This document shows positions 35,392 to 46,974 of a stretch of DNA of 64,000 nucleotides, piece by piece. Positions within the stretch are counted from its first letter, which is position 1; the number at the start of each line of letters is the position of its first letter. The stretch covers positions 44,375,631-44,439,630 of the forward strand of contig OX377206.1 of the NCBI GenBank assembly GCA_947396885.1, given 5' to 3'. Made by a program: the position numbers and the translations under genes. The stretch comes from Heligmosomoides polygyrus polygyrus. Lineage: Eukaryota > Nematoda > Chromadorea > Rhabditida > Heligmosomidae. The notes beneath the pieces are model-generated. The model saw only the letters and a program-made list of their open reading frames with translations. It was not told the DNA's origin and did no database searches.

Positions 35392-38300
35392 CCTAGTCAT
35401 GCTGGTGATCCTTCCTCACCCCGCGTCAGTCGTCAACCTCGCCGGCACCTAACGCTGGACGTGCGAGCCACTTCAGGCATTCCGGCTTCGGGAATGGCTG
35501 GCCACGCTAGGAACGTAGCCCAGCCTAGCTGGTGATCCTTCCTCAACAAGTGTCGCGGGCCACGTCAGGCTTTCCGGCTTCGGGTATGGCTGGCCACGCT
35601 AGGAACGTAGCCCAACCTAGCTGATCCTTCCACACCCCGCGCCAGTCGTCGGCTTCGCCGGCACCTGACGCTGGACGTGCGAGCCACTTTAGGCATTCCG
35701 GCTTCGGGAATGGCTGGCCACGCTAGGAACGTAGCCTAGTCATGCTGGTGATCCTTCCTCACCCCGCGTCAGTCGTCAACCTCGCCGGCACCTAACGCTG
35801 GACATGCGGACCACGCCAGTCATTCCGGCTTCGAGTATGGCTGGCCACGCCTGGAATGTAGCCCAACCTAGCTGATGATCCTTCCTCAACAAGTGTCGCG
35901 GGCCACGTCAGGCTTTCCGGCTTCGGGTATGGCTGGCCACGCTAGGAACGTAGCCCAGTCATGCTGGTGACCCTTCCTCACCCCGCGTCAGTCGTCGACC
36001 TCGCCGGCACCTAACGCTGGACGTGCGAGCCACTTCAGGCATTCCGGCTTCGGGAATGGCTGGCCACGCTAGGAACGTAGCCTAGTCATGCTGGTGATCC
36101 TTCCTCACCCCGCGTCAGTCGTCAACCTCGCCGGCACCTAACGCTGGACGTGCGAGCCACTTCAGGCATTCCGGCTTCGGGAATGGCTGGCCACGCTAGG
36201 AACGTAGCCCAGCCTAGCTGGTGATCCTTCCTCAACAAGTGTCGCGGGCCACGTCAGGCTTTCCGTCTTCGGGTATGGCTGGCCACGCTATGAACGTAGC
36301 CCAACCTAGCTGATCCTTCCACACCCCGCGCCAGTCGTCGGCTTCGCCGGCACCTGACGCTGGACGTGCGAGCCACTTTAGGCATTCCGGCTTCGGGAAT
36401 GGCTGGCCACGCTAGGAACGTAGCCCAGTCATGCTGGTGACCCTTCCTCACCCCGCGTCAGTCGTCGACCTCGTCGGCACCAAACGCTGGACGTGCGAGC
36501 CACTTCAGGCATTCCGGCTTCGGGAATGGCTGGCCACGCTAGGAACGTAGCCTAGTCATGCTGGTGACCCTTCCTCACCCCGCGTCAGTCGTCGACCTCG
36601 CCGGCACCAAACGCTGGACATGCGGACCACGCCAGTCATTCCGGCTTCGAGTATGGCTGGCCACGCTAGGAACGTAGCCCAGTCATGCTGGTGACCCTTC
36701 CTCACCCCGCGTCAGTCGTCGACCTCGCCGGCACCTGACTCTGGACGTGCGAGCCACTTTAGGCATTCCGGATTCGGGAATGGCTGGCCACGCTAGTAAC
36801 GTAGCGCAACCCAGCTGGTGATCCTTCCTCAACCATTGTCTCGGGCTACGCCAGGCATTCCGGCCTCGGGTATGGCTGGCCACGCTAGGAACGTAGCCTA
36901 GTCATGCTGGTGATCCTTCCTCAACCAACGTCAGTCGTCGGCTTCGCCGGCACCTAACGCTGGACGTGCGAGCCACTTCAGGCATTCCGGCTTCGGGAAT
37001 GGCTGGCCACGCTAGGAACGTAGCCCAGCCTAGCTGGTGATCCTTCCTCAACAAGTGTCGCGGGCCACGTCAGGCTTTCCGGCTTCGGGTATCGCTGGCC
37101 ACGCTAGGAACGTAGCCCAACCTAGCTGATCCTTCCACACCCCGCGCCAGTCGTCGGCTTCGCCGGCACCTGACGCTGGACGTGCGAGCCACTTCAGGCA
37201 TTCCGGCTTCGGGAATGGCTGGCCACGCTAGGAACGTAGCGCAACCCAGCTGGTGTTCCTTCCTCAACCATTGTCTCGGGCTACGCCAGGCATTCCGGCC
37301 TCGGGTATGGCTCGCCACGCTAGGAACGTAGCCTAGTCATGCTGGTGATCCTTCCTCACCCCGCGACAGTCGTCGACCTCGCCGGCACCAAACGCTGGAC
37401 ATGCGGACCACGCCAGTCATTCCGGTTTCGAGTATGGCTGGCCACGCTAGGAACGTAGCCCAACCTAGCTGATGATCCTTCCTCACCCCGCGTCAGTCGT
37501 CAACCTCGCCGGCACCTAACGCTGGACGTGCGAGCCACTTCAGGCATTCCGGCTTCGGGAATGGCTGGCCACGCTAGGAACGTAGCGCAACCCAGCTGGT
37601 GATCCTTCCTCAACCATTGTCTCGGGCTACGCCAGGCATTCCGGCCTCGGGTATGGCTCGCCACGCTAGGAACGTAGCCTAGTCATGCTGGTGATCCTTC
37701 CTCACCCCGCGTCAGTCGTCGACCTCGCCGGCACCAAACGCTGGACATGCGGACCACGCCAGTCATTCCGGTTTCGAGTATGGCTGGCCACGCTAGGAAC
37801 GTAGCCCAACCTAGCTGATCCTTCCACACCCCGCGCCAGTCGTCGGCTTCGCCGGCACCTGACGCTGGACGTGCGAGCCACTTTAGGCATTCCGGCTTCG
37901 GGAATGGCTGGCCACGCTAGGAACGTAGCCCAGTCATGCTGGTGACCCTTCCTCACCCCGCGTCAGTCGTCGACCTCGTCGGCACCAAACGCTGGACGTG
38001 CGAGCCACTTCAGGCATTCCGGCTTCGGGAATGGCTGGCCACGCTAGGAACGTAGCCTAGTCATGCTGGTGACCCTTCCTCACCCCGCGTCAGTCGTCGA
38101 CCTCGCCGGCACCAAACGCTGGACATGCGGACCACGCCAGTCATTCCGGCTTCGAGTATGGCTGGCCACGCTAGGAACGTAGCCCAGTCATGCTGGTGAC
38201 CCTTCCTCACCCCGCGTCAGTCGTCGACCTCGCCGGCACCTGACTCTGGACGTGCGAGCCACTTTAGGCATTCCGGATTCGGGAATGGCTGGCCACGCTA

Positions 38301-41032
38301 GTAACGTAGCGCAACCCAGCTGGTGATCCTTCCTCAACCATTGTCTCGGGCTACGCCAGGCATTCCGGCCTCGGGTATGGCTGGCCACGCTAGGAACGTA
38401 GCCTAGTCATGCTGGTGATCCTTCCTCAACCAACGTCAGTCGTCGGCTTCGCCGGCACCTAACGCTGGACGTGCGAGCCACTTCAGGCATTCCGGCATCG
38501 GGAATGGCTGGCAACGCTAGGAACGTAGCCCAGCCTAGCTGGTGATCCTTCCTCAACAAGTGTCACGGGCCACGTCAGGCTTTCCGGCTTCGGGTATCGC
38601 TGGCCACGCTAGGAACGTAGCCCAACCTAGCTGATCCTTCCACACCCCGCGCCAGTCGTCGGCTTCGCCGGCACCTGACGCTGGACGTGCGAGCCACTTT
38701 AGGCATTCCGGCTTCGGGAATGGCTGGCCACGCTAGGAACGTAGCGCAACCCAGCTGGTGTCCCTTCCTCAACCATTGTCTCGGGCTACGCCAGGCATTC
38801 CGGCCTCGGGTATGGCTCGCCACGCTAGGAACGTAGCCTAGTCATGCTGGTGATCCTTCCTCACCCCGCGACAGTCGTCGACCTCGCCGGCACCAAACGC
38901 TGGACATGCGGACCACGCCAGTCATTCCGGTTTCGAGTATGGCTGGCCACGCTAGGAACGTAGCCCAACCTAGCTGATGATCCTTCCTCACCCCGCGTCA
39001 GTCGTCAACCTCGCCGGCACCTAACGCTGGACGTGCGAGCCACTTCAGGCATTCCGGCTTCGGGAATGGCTGGCCACGCTAGGAACGTAGCGCAACCCAG
39101 CTGGTGATCCTTCCTCAACCATTGTCTCGGGCTACGCCAGGCATTCCGGCCTCGGGTATGGCTCGCCACGCTAGGAACGTAGCCTAGTCATGCTGGTGAT
39201 CCTTCCTCACCCCGCGTCAGTCGTCGACCTCGCCGGCACCAAACGCTGGACATGCGGACCACGCCAGTCATTCCGGTTTCGAGTATGGCTGGCCACGCTA
39301 GGAACGTAGCCCAACCTAGCTGATCCTTCCACACCCCGCGCCAGTCGTCGGCTTCGCCGGCACCTGACGCTGGACGTGCGAGCCACTTTAGGCATTCCGG
39401 CTTCGGGAATGGCTGGCCACGCTAGGAACGTAGCCCAGTCATGCTGGTGACCCTTCCTCACCCCGCGTCAGTCGTCGACCTCGCCGGCACCAAACGCTGG
39501 ACATGCGGACCACGCCAGTCATTCCGGCTTCGAGTATGGCTGGCCACGCTAGGAACGTAGCCCAACCTAGCTGATGATCCTTCCTCACCCCGCGTCAGTC
39601 GTCAACCTCGCCGGCACCTAACGCTGGACGTGCGAGCCACTTCAGGCATTCCGGCTTCGGGAATGGCTGGCCACGCTAGGAACGTAGCGCAACCCAGCTG
39701 GTGATCCTTCCTCAACCATTGTCTCGGGCTACGCCAGGCATTCCGGCCTCGGGTATGGCTCGCCACGCTAGGAACGTAGCCTAGTCATGCTGGTGATCCT
39801 TCCTCACCCCGCGTCAGTCGTCGACCTCGCCGGCACCAAACGCTGGACATGCGGACCACGCCAGTCATTCCGGTTTCGAGTATGGCTGGCCACGCTAGGA
39901 ACGTAGCCCAACCTAGCTGATCCTTCCACACCCCGCGCCAGTCGTCGGCTTCGCCGGCACCTGACGCTGGACGTGCGAGCCACTTTAGGCATTCCGGCTT
40001 CGGGAATGGCTGGCCACGCTAGGAACGTAGCCCAGTCATGCTGGTGACCCTTCCTCACCCCGCGTCAGTCGTCGACCTCGCCGGCACCAAACGCTGGACA
40101 TGCGGACCACGCCAGTCATTCCGGCTTCGAGTATGGCTGGCCACGCTTGGAACGTAGCCTAGTCATGCTGGTGATCCTTCCTCACCCCGCGCCAGTCGTC
40201 GGCTTCGCCGGCACCTGACGCTTGACGTGCGAGCCACTTTAGGCATTCCGGCTTCGGGAATGGCTGGCCACGCTAGGAACGTAGTCCAGTCATGCTGGTG
40301 ATCCTTCCTCACCCAACGTCAGTCGTCGGCTTCGCCGGCACCTAACGCTGGACGTGCGAGCCACTTCAGGCATTCCGGCTTCGGGAATGGCTGGCCACGC
40401 TAGGAACGTAGCCTAGTCATGCTGGTGATCCTTCCTCACCCCGCGTCAGTCGTCAACCTCGCCGGCACCTAACGCTGGACGTGCGAGCCACTTCAGGCAT
40501 TCCGGCTTCGGGAATGGCTGGCCACGCTAGGAACGTAGCCCAGCCTAGCTGGTGATCCTTCCTCAACAAGTGTCGCGGGCCACGTCAGGCTTTCCGGCTT
40601 CGGGTATGGCTGGCCACGCTAGGAACGTAGCCCAACCTAGCTGATCCTTCCACACCCCGCGCCAGTCGTCGGCTTCGCCGGCACCTGACGCTGGACGTGC
40701 GAGCCACTTTAGGCATTCCGGCTTCGGGAATGGCTGGCCACGCTAGGAACGTAGCCTAGTCATGCTGGTGATCCTTCCTCACCCCGCGTCAGTCGTCAAC
40801 CTCGCCGGCACCTAACGCTGGACATGCGGACCACGCCAGTCATTCCGGCTTCGAGTATGGCTGGCCACGCCTGGAATGTAGCCCAACCTAGCTGATGATC
40901 CTTCCTCAACAAGTGTCGCGGGCCACGTCAGGCTTTCCGGCTTCGGGTATGGCTGGCCACGCTAGGAACGTAGCCCAGTCATGCTGGTGACCCTTCCTCA
41001 CCCCGCGTCAGTCGTCGACCTCGCCGGCACCT
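33600..41032 (+). repeat. 5020-bp-offset duplication
   Basis: About 33600-36012 matches 38620-41032. Both copies contain the 597-bp pair, the CTTGGAACG junction and the private core variant GCCTGGAATG (35849 and 40869). The match ends where one copy has CACCTAACG and the other CACCTGACG (36012/41032). Confidence 0.85.
36275..39480 (+). repeat. 1505-bp tandem duplication
   Basis: About 36275-37975 aligns with 37780-39480 at an offset of 1505 bp (9L+4S less 6 bp). Shared rare variants are CTCGTCGGCACC (near 36470/37975) and GGGTATCGCTGG (near 37088/38593). The second copy has private changes: CGGCATCGGG and CTGGCAACG near 38.49-38.51 kb, and GTGTCACGGG near 38563. Confidence 0.85.
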
Positions 41033-41121
41033 GACGCTGGACGTGCGAGCCACTTTAGGCATTCCGGCTTCGGGAATGGCTGGCCACGCTAGGAACGTAG
41101 CCCAGTCATGCTGGTGACCCT
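40995..41121 (+). repeat. Representative long monomer (L, 127 bp)
   Basis: A clean example of the long monomer, phased from TCCTCA to the next TCCTCA. Order of parts: a variable 5' box (CACCCCGCGTCAGTCG or CACCCAACGTCAGTCG), a GTCGACCTCGCC or GTCGGCTTCGCC box, a CACC box followed by TGACG, TAACG or AAACG, a middle box (either GACGTGCGAGCCACTT or GACATGCGGACCACGCC), ATTCCGGCTTCG, the nearly invariant GGCTGGCCACGCTAGGAACG core, and a variable linker. C and G count 44 and 37 of 127. The length is 1 modulo 3, so a reading frame shifts at each L unit, which argues against coding. Confidence 0.95.
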
Positions 41122-44100
41122 TCCTCACCCCGCGTCAGTCGTCGACCTCGCCGGCACCAAACGCTGGACATGCGGACCACGCCAGTCATTCCGGCTTCGA
41201 GTATGGCTGGCCACGCTTGGAACGTAGCCTAGTCATGCTGGTGATCCTTCCTCACCCCGCGCCAGTCGTCGGCTTCGCCGGCACCTGACGCTTGACGTGC
41301 GAGCCACTTTAGGCATTCCGGCTTCGGGAATGGCTGGCCACGCTAGGAACGTAGTCCAGTCATGCTGGTGATCCTTCCTCACCCAACGTCAGTCGTCGGC
41401 TTCGCCGGCACCTAACGCTGGACGTGCGAGCCACTTCAGGCATTCCGGCTTCGGGAATGGCTGGCCACGCTAGGAACGTAGCCTAGTCATGCTGGTGATC
41501 CTTCCTCACCCCGCGTCAGTCGTCAACCTCGCCGGCACCTAACGCTGGACGTGCGAGCCACTTCAGGCATTCCGGCTTCGGGAATGGCTGGCCACGCTAG
41601 GAACGTAGCCCAGCCTAGCTGGTGATCCTTCCTCAACAAGTGTCGCGGGCCACGTCAGGCTTTCCGGCTTCGGGTATGGCTGGCCACGCTAGGAACGTAG
41701 CCCAACCTAGCTGATCCTTCCACACCCCGCGCCAGTCGTCGGCTTCGCCGGCACCTGACGCTGGACGTGCGAGCCACTTTAGGCATTCCGGCTTCGGGAA
41801 TGGCTGGCCACGCTAGGAACGTAGCCCAGTCATGCTGGTGACCCTTCCTCACCCCGCGTCAGTCGTCGACCTCGCCGGCACCAAACGCTGGACATGCGGA
41901 CCACGCCAGTCATTCCGGCTTCGAGTATGGCTGGCCACGCTAGGAACGTAGCCCAACCTAGCTGATGATCCTTCCTCACCCGCGTCAGTCGTCAACCTCG
42001 CCGGCACCTAACGCTGGACGTGCGAGCCACTTCAGGCATTCCGGCTTCGGGAATGGCTGGCCACGCTAGGAACGTAGCGCAACCCAGCTGGTGATCCTTC
42101 CTCAACCATTGTCTCGGGCTACGCCAGGCATTCCGGCCTCGGGTATGGCTCGCCACGCTAGGAACGTAGCCTAGTCATGCTGGTGATCCTTCCTCACCCC
42201 GCGTCAGTCGTCGACCTCGCCGGCACCAAACGCTGGACATGCGGACCACGCCAGTCATTCCGGTTTCGAGTATGGCTGGCCACGCTAGGAACGTAGCCCA
42301 ACCTAGCTGATCCTTCCACACCCCGCGCCAGTCGTCGGCTTCGCCGGCACCTGACGCTGGACGTGCGAGCCACTTCAGGCATTCCGGCTTCGGGAATGGC
42401 TGGCCACGCTAGGAACGTAGCCCAGCCTAGCTGGTGATCCTTCCTCAACAAGTGTCGCGGGCCACGTCAGGCTTTCCGGCTTCGGGTATGGCTGGCCACG
42501 CTAGGAACGTAGCCCAACCTAGCTGATCCTTCCACACCCCGCGCCAGTCGTCGGCTTCGCCGGCACCTGACGCTGGACGTGCGAGCCACTTTAGGCATTC
42601 CGGCTTCGGGAATGGCTGGCCACGCTAGGAACGTAGCCCAGTCATGCTGGTGACCCTTCCTCACCCCGCGTCAGTCGTCAACCTCGCCGGCACCTAACGC
42701 TGGACATGCGGACCACGCCAGTCATTCCGGCTTCGAGTATGGCTGGCCACGCCTGGAATGTAGCCCAACCTAGCTGATGATCCTTCCTCAACAAGTGTCG
42801 CGGGCCACGTCAGGCTTTCCGGCTTCGGGTATGGCTGGCCACGCTAGGAACGTAGCCCAGTCATGCTGGTGACCCTTCCTCACCCCGCGTCAGTCGTCGA
42901 CCTCGCCGGCACCTGACGCTGGACGTGCGAGCCACTTTAGGCATTCCGGCTTCGGGAATGGCTGGCCACGCTAGGAACGTAGCCCAGTCATGCTGGTGAC
43001 CCTTCCTCACCCCGCGTCAGTCGTCGACCTCGCCGGCACCAAACGCTGGACATGCGGACCACGCCAGTCATTCCGGCTTCGAGTATGGCTGGCCACGCTT
43101 GGAACGTAGCCTAGTCATGCTGGTGATCCTTCCTCACCCCGCGCCAGTCGTCGGCTTCGCCGGCACCTGACGCTTGACGTGCGAGCCACTTTAGGCATTC
43201 CGGCTTCGGGAATGGCTGGCCACGCTAGGAACGTAGTCCAGTCATGCTGGTGATCCTTCCTCACCCAACGTCAGTCGTCGGCTTCGCCGGCACCTAACGC
43301 TGGACGTGCGAGCCACTTCAGGCATTCCGGCTTCGGGAATGGCTGGCCACGCTAGGAACGTAGCCTAGTCATGCTGGTGATCCTTCCTCACCCCGCGTCA
43401 GTCGTCAACCTCGCCGGCACCTAACGCTGGACGTGCGAGCCACTTCAGGCATTCCGGCTTCGGGAATGGCTGGCCACGCTAGGAACGTAGCCCAGCCTAG
43501 CTGGTGATCCTTCCTCAACAAGTGTCGCGGGCCACGTCAGGCTTTCCGGCTTCGGGTATGGCTGGCCACGCTAGGAACGTAGCCCAACCTAGCTGATCCT
43601 TCCACACCCCGCGCCAGTCGTCGGCTTCGCCGGCACCTGACGCTGGACGTGCGAGCCACTTTAGGCATTCCGGCTTCGGGAATGGCTGGCCACGCTAGGA
43701 ACGTAGCCTAGTCATGCTGGTGATCCTTCCTCACCCCGCGTCAGTCGTCAACCTCGCCGGCACCTAACGCTGGACATGCGGACCACGCCAGTCATTCCGG
43801 CTTCGAGTATGGCTGGCCACGCCTGGAATGTAGCCCAACCTAGCTGATGATCCTTCCTCAACAAGTGTCGCGGGCCACGTCAGGCTTTCCGGCTTCGGGT
43901 ATGGCTGGCCACGCTAGGAACGTAGCCCAGTCATGCTGGTGACCCTTCCTCACCCCGCGTCAGTCGTCGACCTCGCCGGCACCTAACGCTGGACGTGCGA
44001 GCCACTTCAGGCATTCCGGCTTCGGGAATGGCTGGCCACGCTAGGAACGTAGCCTAGTCATGCTGGTGATCCTTCCTCACCCCGCGCCAGTCGTCGGCTT

Positions 44101-46320
44101 CGCCGGCACCTGACGCTTGACGTGCGAGCCACTTTAGGCATTCCGGCTTCGGGAATGGCTGGCCACGCTAGGAACGTAGTCCAGTCATGCTGGTGATCCT
44201 TCCTCACCCAACGTCAGTCGTCGGCTTCGCCGGCACCTAACGCTGGACGTGCGAGCCACTTCAGGCATTCCGGCTTCGGGAATGGCTGGCCACGCTAGGA
44301 ACGTAGCCTAGTCATGCTGGTGATCCTTCCTCACCCCGCGTCAGTCGTCAACCTCGCCGGCACCTAACGCTGGACGTGCGAGCCACTTCAGGCATTCCGG
44401 CTTCGGGAATGGCTGGCCACGCTAGGAACGTAGCCCAGCCTAGCTGGTGATCCTTCCTCAACAAGTGTCGCGGGCCACGTCAGGCTTTCCGGCTTCGGGT
44501 ATGGCTGGCCACGCTAGGAACGTAGCCCAACCTAGCTGATCCTTCCACACCCCGCGCCAGTCGTCGGCTTCGCCGGCACCTGACGCTGGACGTGCGAGCC
44601 ACTTTAGGCATTCCGGCTTCGGGAATGGCTGGCCACGCTAGGAACGTAGCCTAGTCATGCTGGTGATCCTTCCTCACCCCGCGTCAGTCGTCAACCTCGC
44701 CGGCACCTAACGCTGGACATGCGGACCACGCCAGTCATTCCGGCTTCGAGTATGGCTGGCCACGCCTGGAATGTAGCCCAACCTAGCTGATGATCCTTCC
44801 TCAACAAGTGTCGCGGGCCACGTCAGGCTTTCCGGCTTCGGGTATGGCTGGCCACGCTAGGAACGTAGCCCAGTCATGCTGGTGACCCTTCCTCACCCCG
44901 CGTCAGTCGTCGACCTCGCCGGCACCTGACGCTGGACGTGCGAGCCACTTTAGGCATTCCGGCTTCGGGAATGGCTGGCCACGCTAGGAACGTAGCCCAG
45001 TCATGCTGGTGACCCTTCCTCACCCCGCGTCAGTCGTCGACCTCGCCGGCACCAAACGCTGGACATGCGGACCACGCCAGTCATTCCGGCTTCGAGTATG
45101 GCTGGCCACGCTTGGAACGTAGCCTAGTCATGCTGGTGATCCTTCCTCACCCCGCGCCAGTCGTCGGCTTCGCCGGCACGTGACGCTGGACGTGCGAGCC
45201 ACTTCAGGCATTCCGGCTTCGGGAATGGCTGGCCACGCTAGGAACGTAGCCTAGTCATGCTGGTGATCCTTCCTCACCCCGCGTCAGTCGTCAACCTCGC
45301 CGGCACCTAACGCTGGACGTGCGAGCCACTTCAGGCATTCCGGCTTCGGGAATGGCTGGCCACGCTAGGAACGTAGCCCAGCCTAGCTGGTGATCCTTCC
45401 TCAACAAGTGTCGCGGGCCACGTCAGGCTTTCCGGCTTCGGGTATGGCTGGCCACGCTAGGAACGTAGCCCAACCTAGCTGATCCTTCCACACCCCGCGC
45501 CAGTCGTCGGCTTCGCCGGCACCTGACGCTGGACGTGCGAGCCACTTTAGGCATTCCGGCTTCGGGAATGGCTGGCCACGCTAGGAACGTAGCCTAGTCA
45601 TGCTGGTGATCCTTCCTCACCCCGCGTCAGTCGTCAACCTCGCCGGCACCTAACGCTGGACATGCGGACCACGCCAGTCATTCCGGCTTCGAGTATGGCT
45701 GGCCACGCCTGGAATGTAGCCCAACCTAGCTGATGATCCTTCCTCAACAAGTGTCGCGGGCCACGTCAGGCTTTCCGGCTTCGGGTATGGCTGGCCACGC
45801 TAGGAACGTAGCCCAGTCATGCTGGTGACCCTTCCTCACCCCGCGTCAGTCGTCGACCTCGCCGGCACCTAACGCTGGACGTGCGAGCCACTTCAGGCAT
45901 TCCGGCTTCGGGAATGGCTGGCCACGCTAGGAACGTAGCCTAGTCATGCTGGTGATCCTTCCTCACCCCGCGTCAGTCGTCAACCTCGCCGGCACCTAAC
46001 GCTGGACGTGCGAGCCACTTCAGGCATTCCGGCTTCGGGAATGGCTGGCCACGCTAGGAACGTAGCCCAGCCTAGCTGGTGATCCTTCCTCAACAAGTGT
46101 CGCGGGCCACGTCAGGCTTTCCGGCTTCGGGTATGGCTGGCCACGCTAGGAACGTAGCCCAACCTAGCTGATCCTTCCACACCCCGCGCCAGTCGTCGGC
46201 TTCGCCGGCACCTGACGCTGGACGTGCGAGCCACTTTAGGCATTCCGGCTTCGGGAATGGCTGGCCACGCTAGGAACGTAGCCCAGTCATGCTGGTGACC
46301 CTTCCTCACCCCGCGTCAGT
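41033..46320 (+). repeat. 943-bp HOR region
   Basis: The private variant GCCTGGAATG (core changed from GCTAGGAACG) occurs at 42751, 43821, 44764 and 45707: spacings 1070, 943 and 943 bp. 943 is 6L+2S less 3 bp, and 1070 is one L more. The repeats are imperfect: alternative modules with CACCTAACG or CACCTGACG and with or without a CTTGGAACG junction are inserted. Contains a one-base C deletion near 41980 and a CACGTG variant at 45177-45182. No other sequence is embedded. Confidence 0.82.
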
Positions 46321-46974
46321 CGTCGACCTCGCCGGCACCAAACGCTGGACATGCGGACCACGCCAGTCATTCCGGTTTCGAGTATGGCTGGCCACGCTAG
46401 GAACGTAGCCCAACCTAGCTGATGATCCTTCCTCACCCCGCGTCAGTCGTCAACCTCGCCGGCACCTAACGCTGGACGTGCGAGCCACTTCAGGCATTCC
46501 GGCTTCGGGAATGGCTGGCCACGCTAGGAACGTAGCGCAACCCAGCTGGTGATCCTTCCTCAACCATTGTCTCGGGCTACGCCAGGCATTCCGGCCTCGG
46601 GTATGGCTCGCCACGCTAGGAACGTAGCCTAGTCATGCTGGTGATCCTTCCTCACCCCGCGTCAGTCGTCGACCTCGCCGGCACCAAACGCTGGACATGC
46701 GGACCACGCCAGTCATTCCGGTTTCGAGTATGGCTGGCCACGCTAGGAACGTAGCCCAACCTAGCTGATCCTTCCACACCCCGCGCCAGTCGTCGGCTTC
46801 GCCGGCACCTGACGCTGGACGTGCGAGCCACTTTAGGCATTCCGGCTTCGGGAATGGCTGGCCACGCTAGGAACGTAGCCCAGTCATGCTGGTGACCCTT
46901 CCTCACCCCGCGTCAGTCGTCGACCTCGCCGGCACCAAACGCTGGACATGCGGACCACGCCAGTCATTCCGGCT

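Noticed and set aside
41979..41981. One-base deletion in a C run (CACCCG for CACCCCG), and the extra C near 62487
   Set aside because: Single homopolymer length changes are as likely sequencing errors as biology, and no frame depends on them.
45177..45182. CACGTG as an E-box regulatory site
   Set aside because: It arises from a single C-to-G change in one CACC box, is seen once in that context, and has no promoter context.
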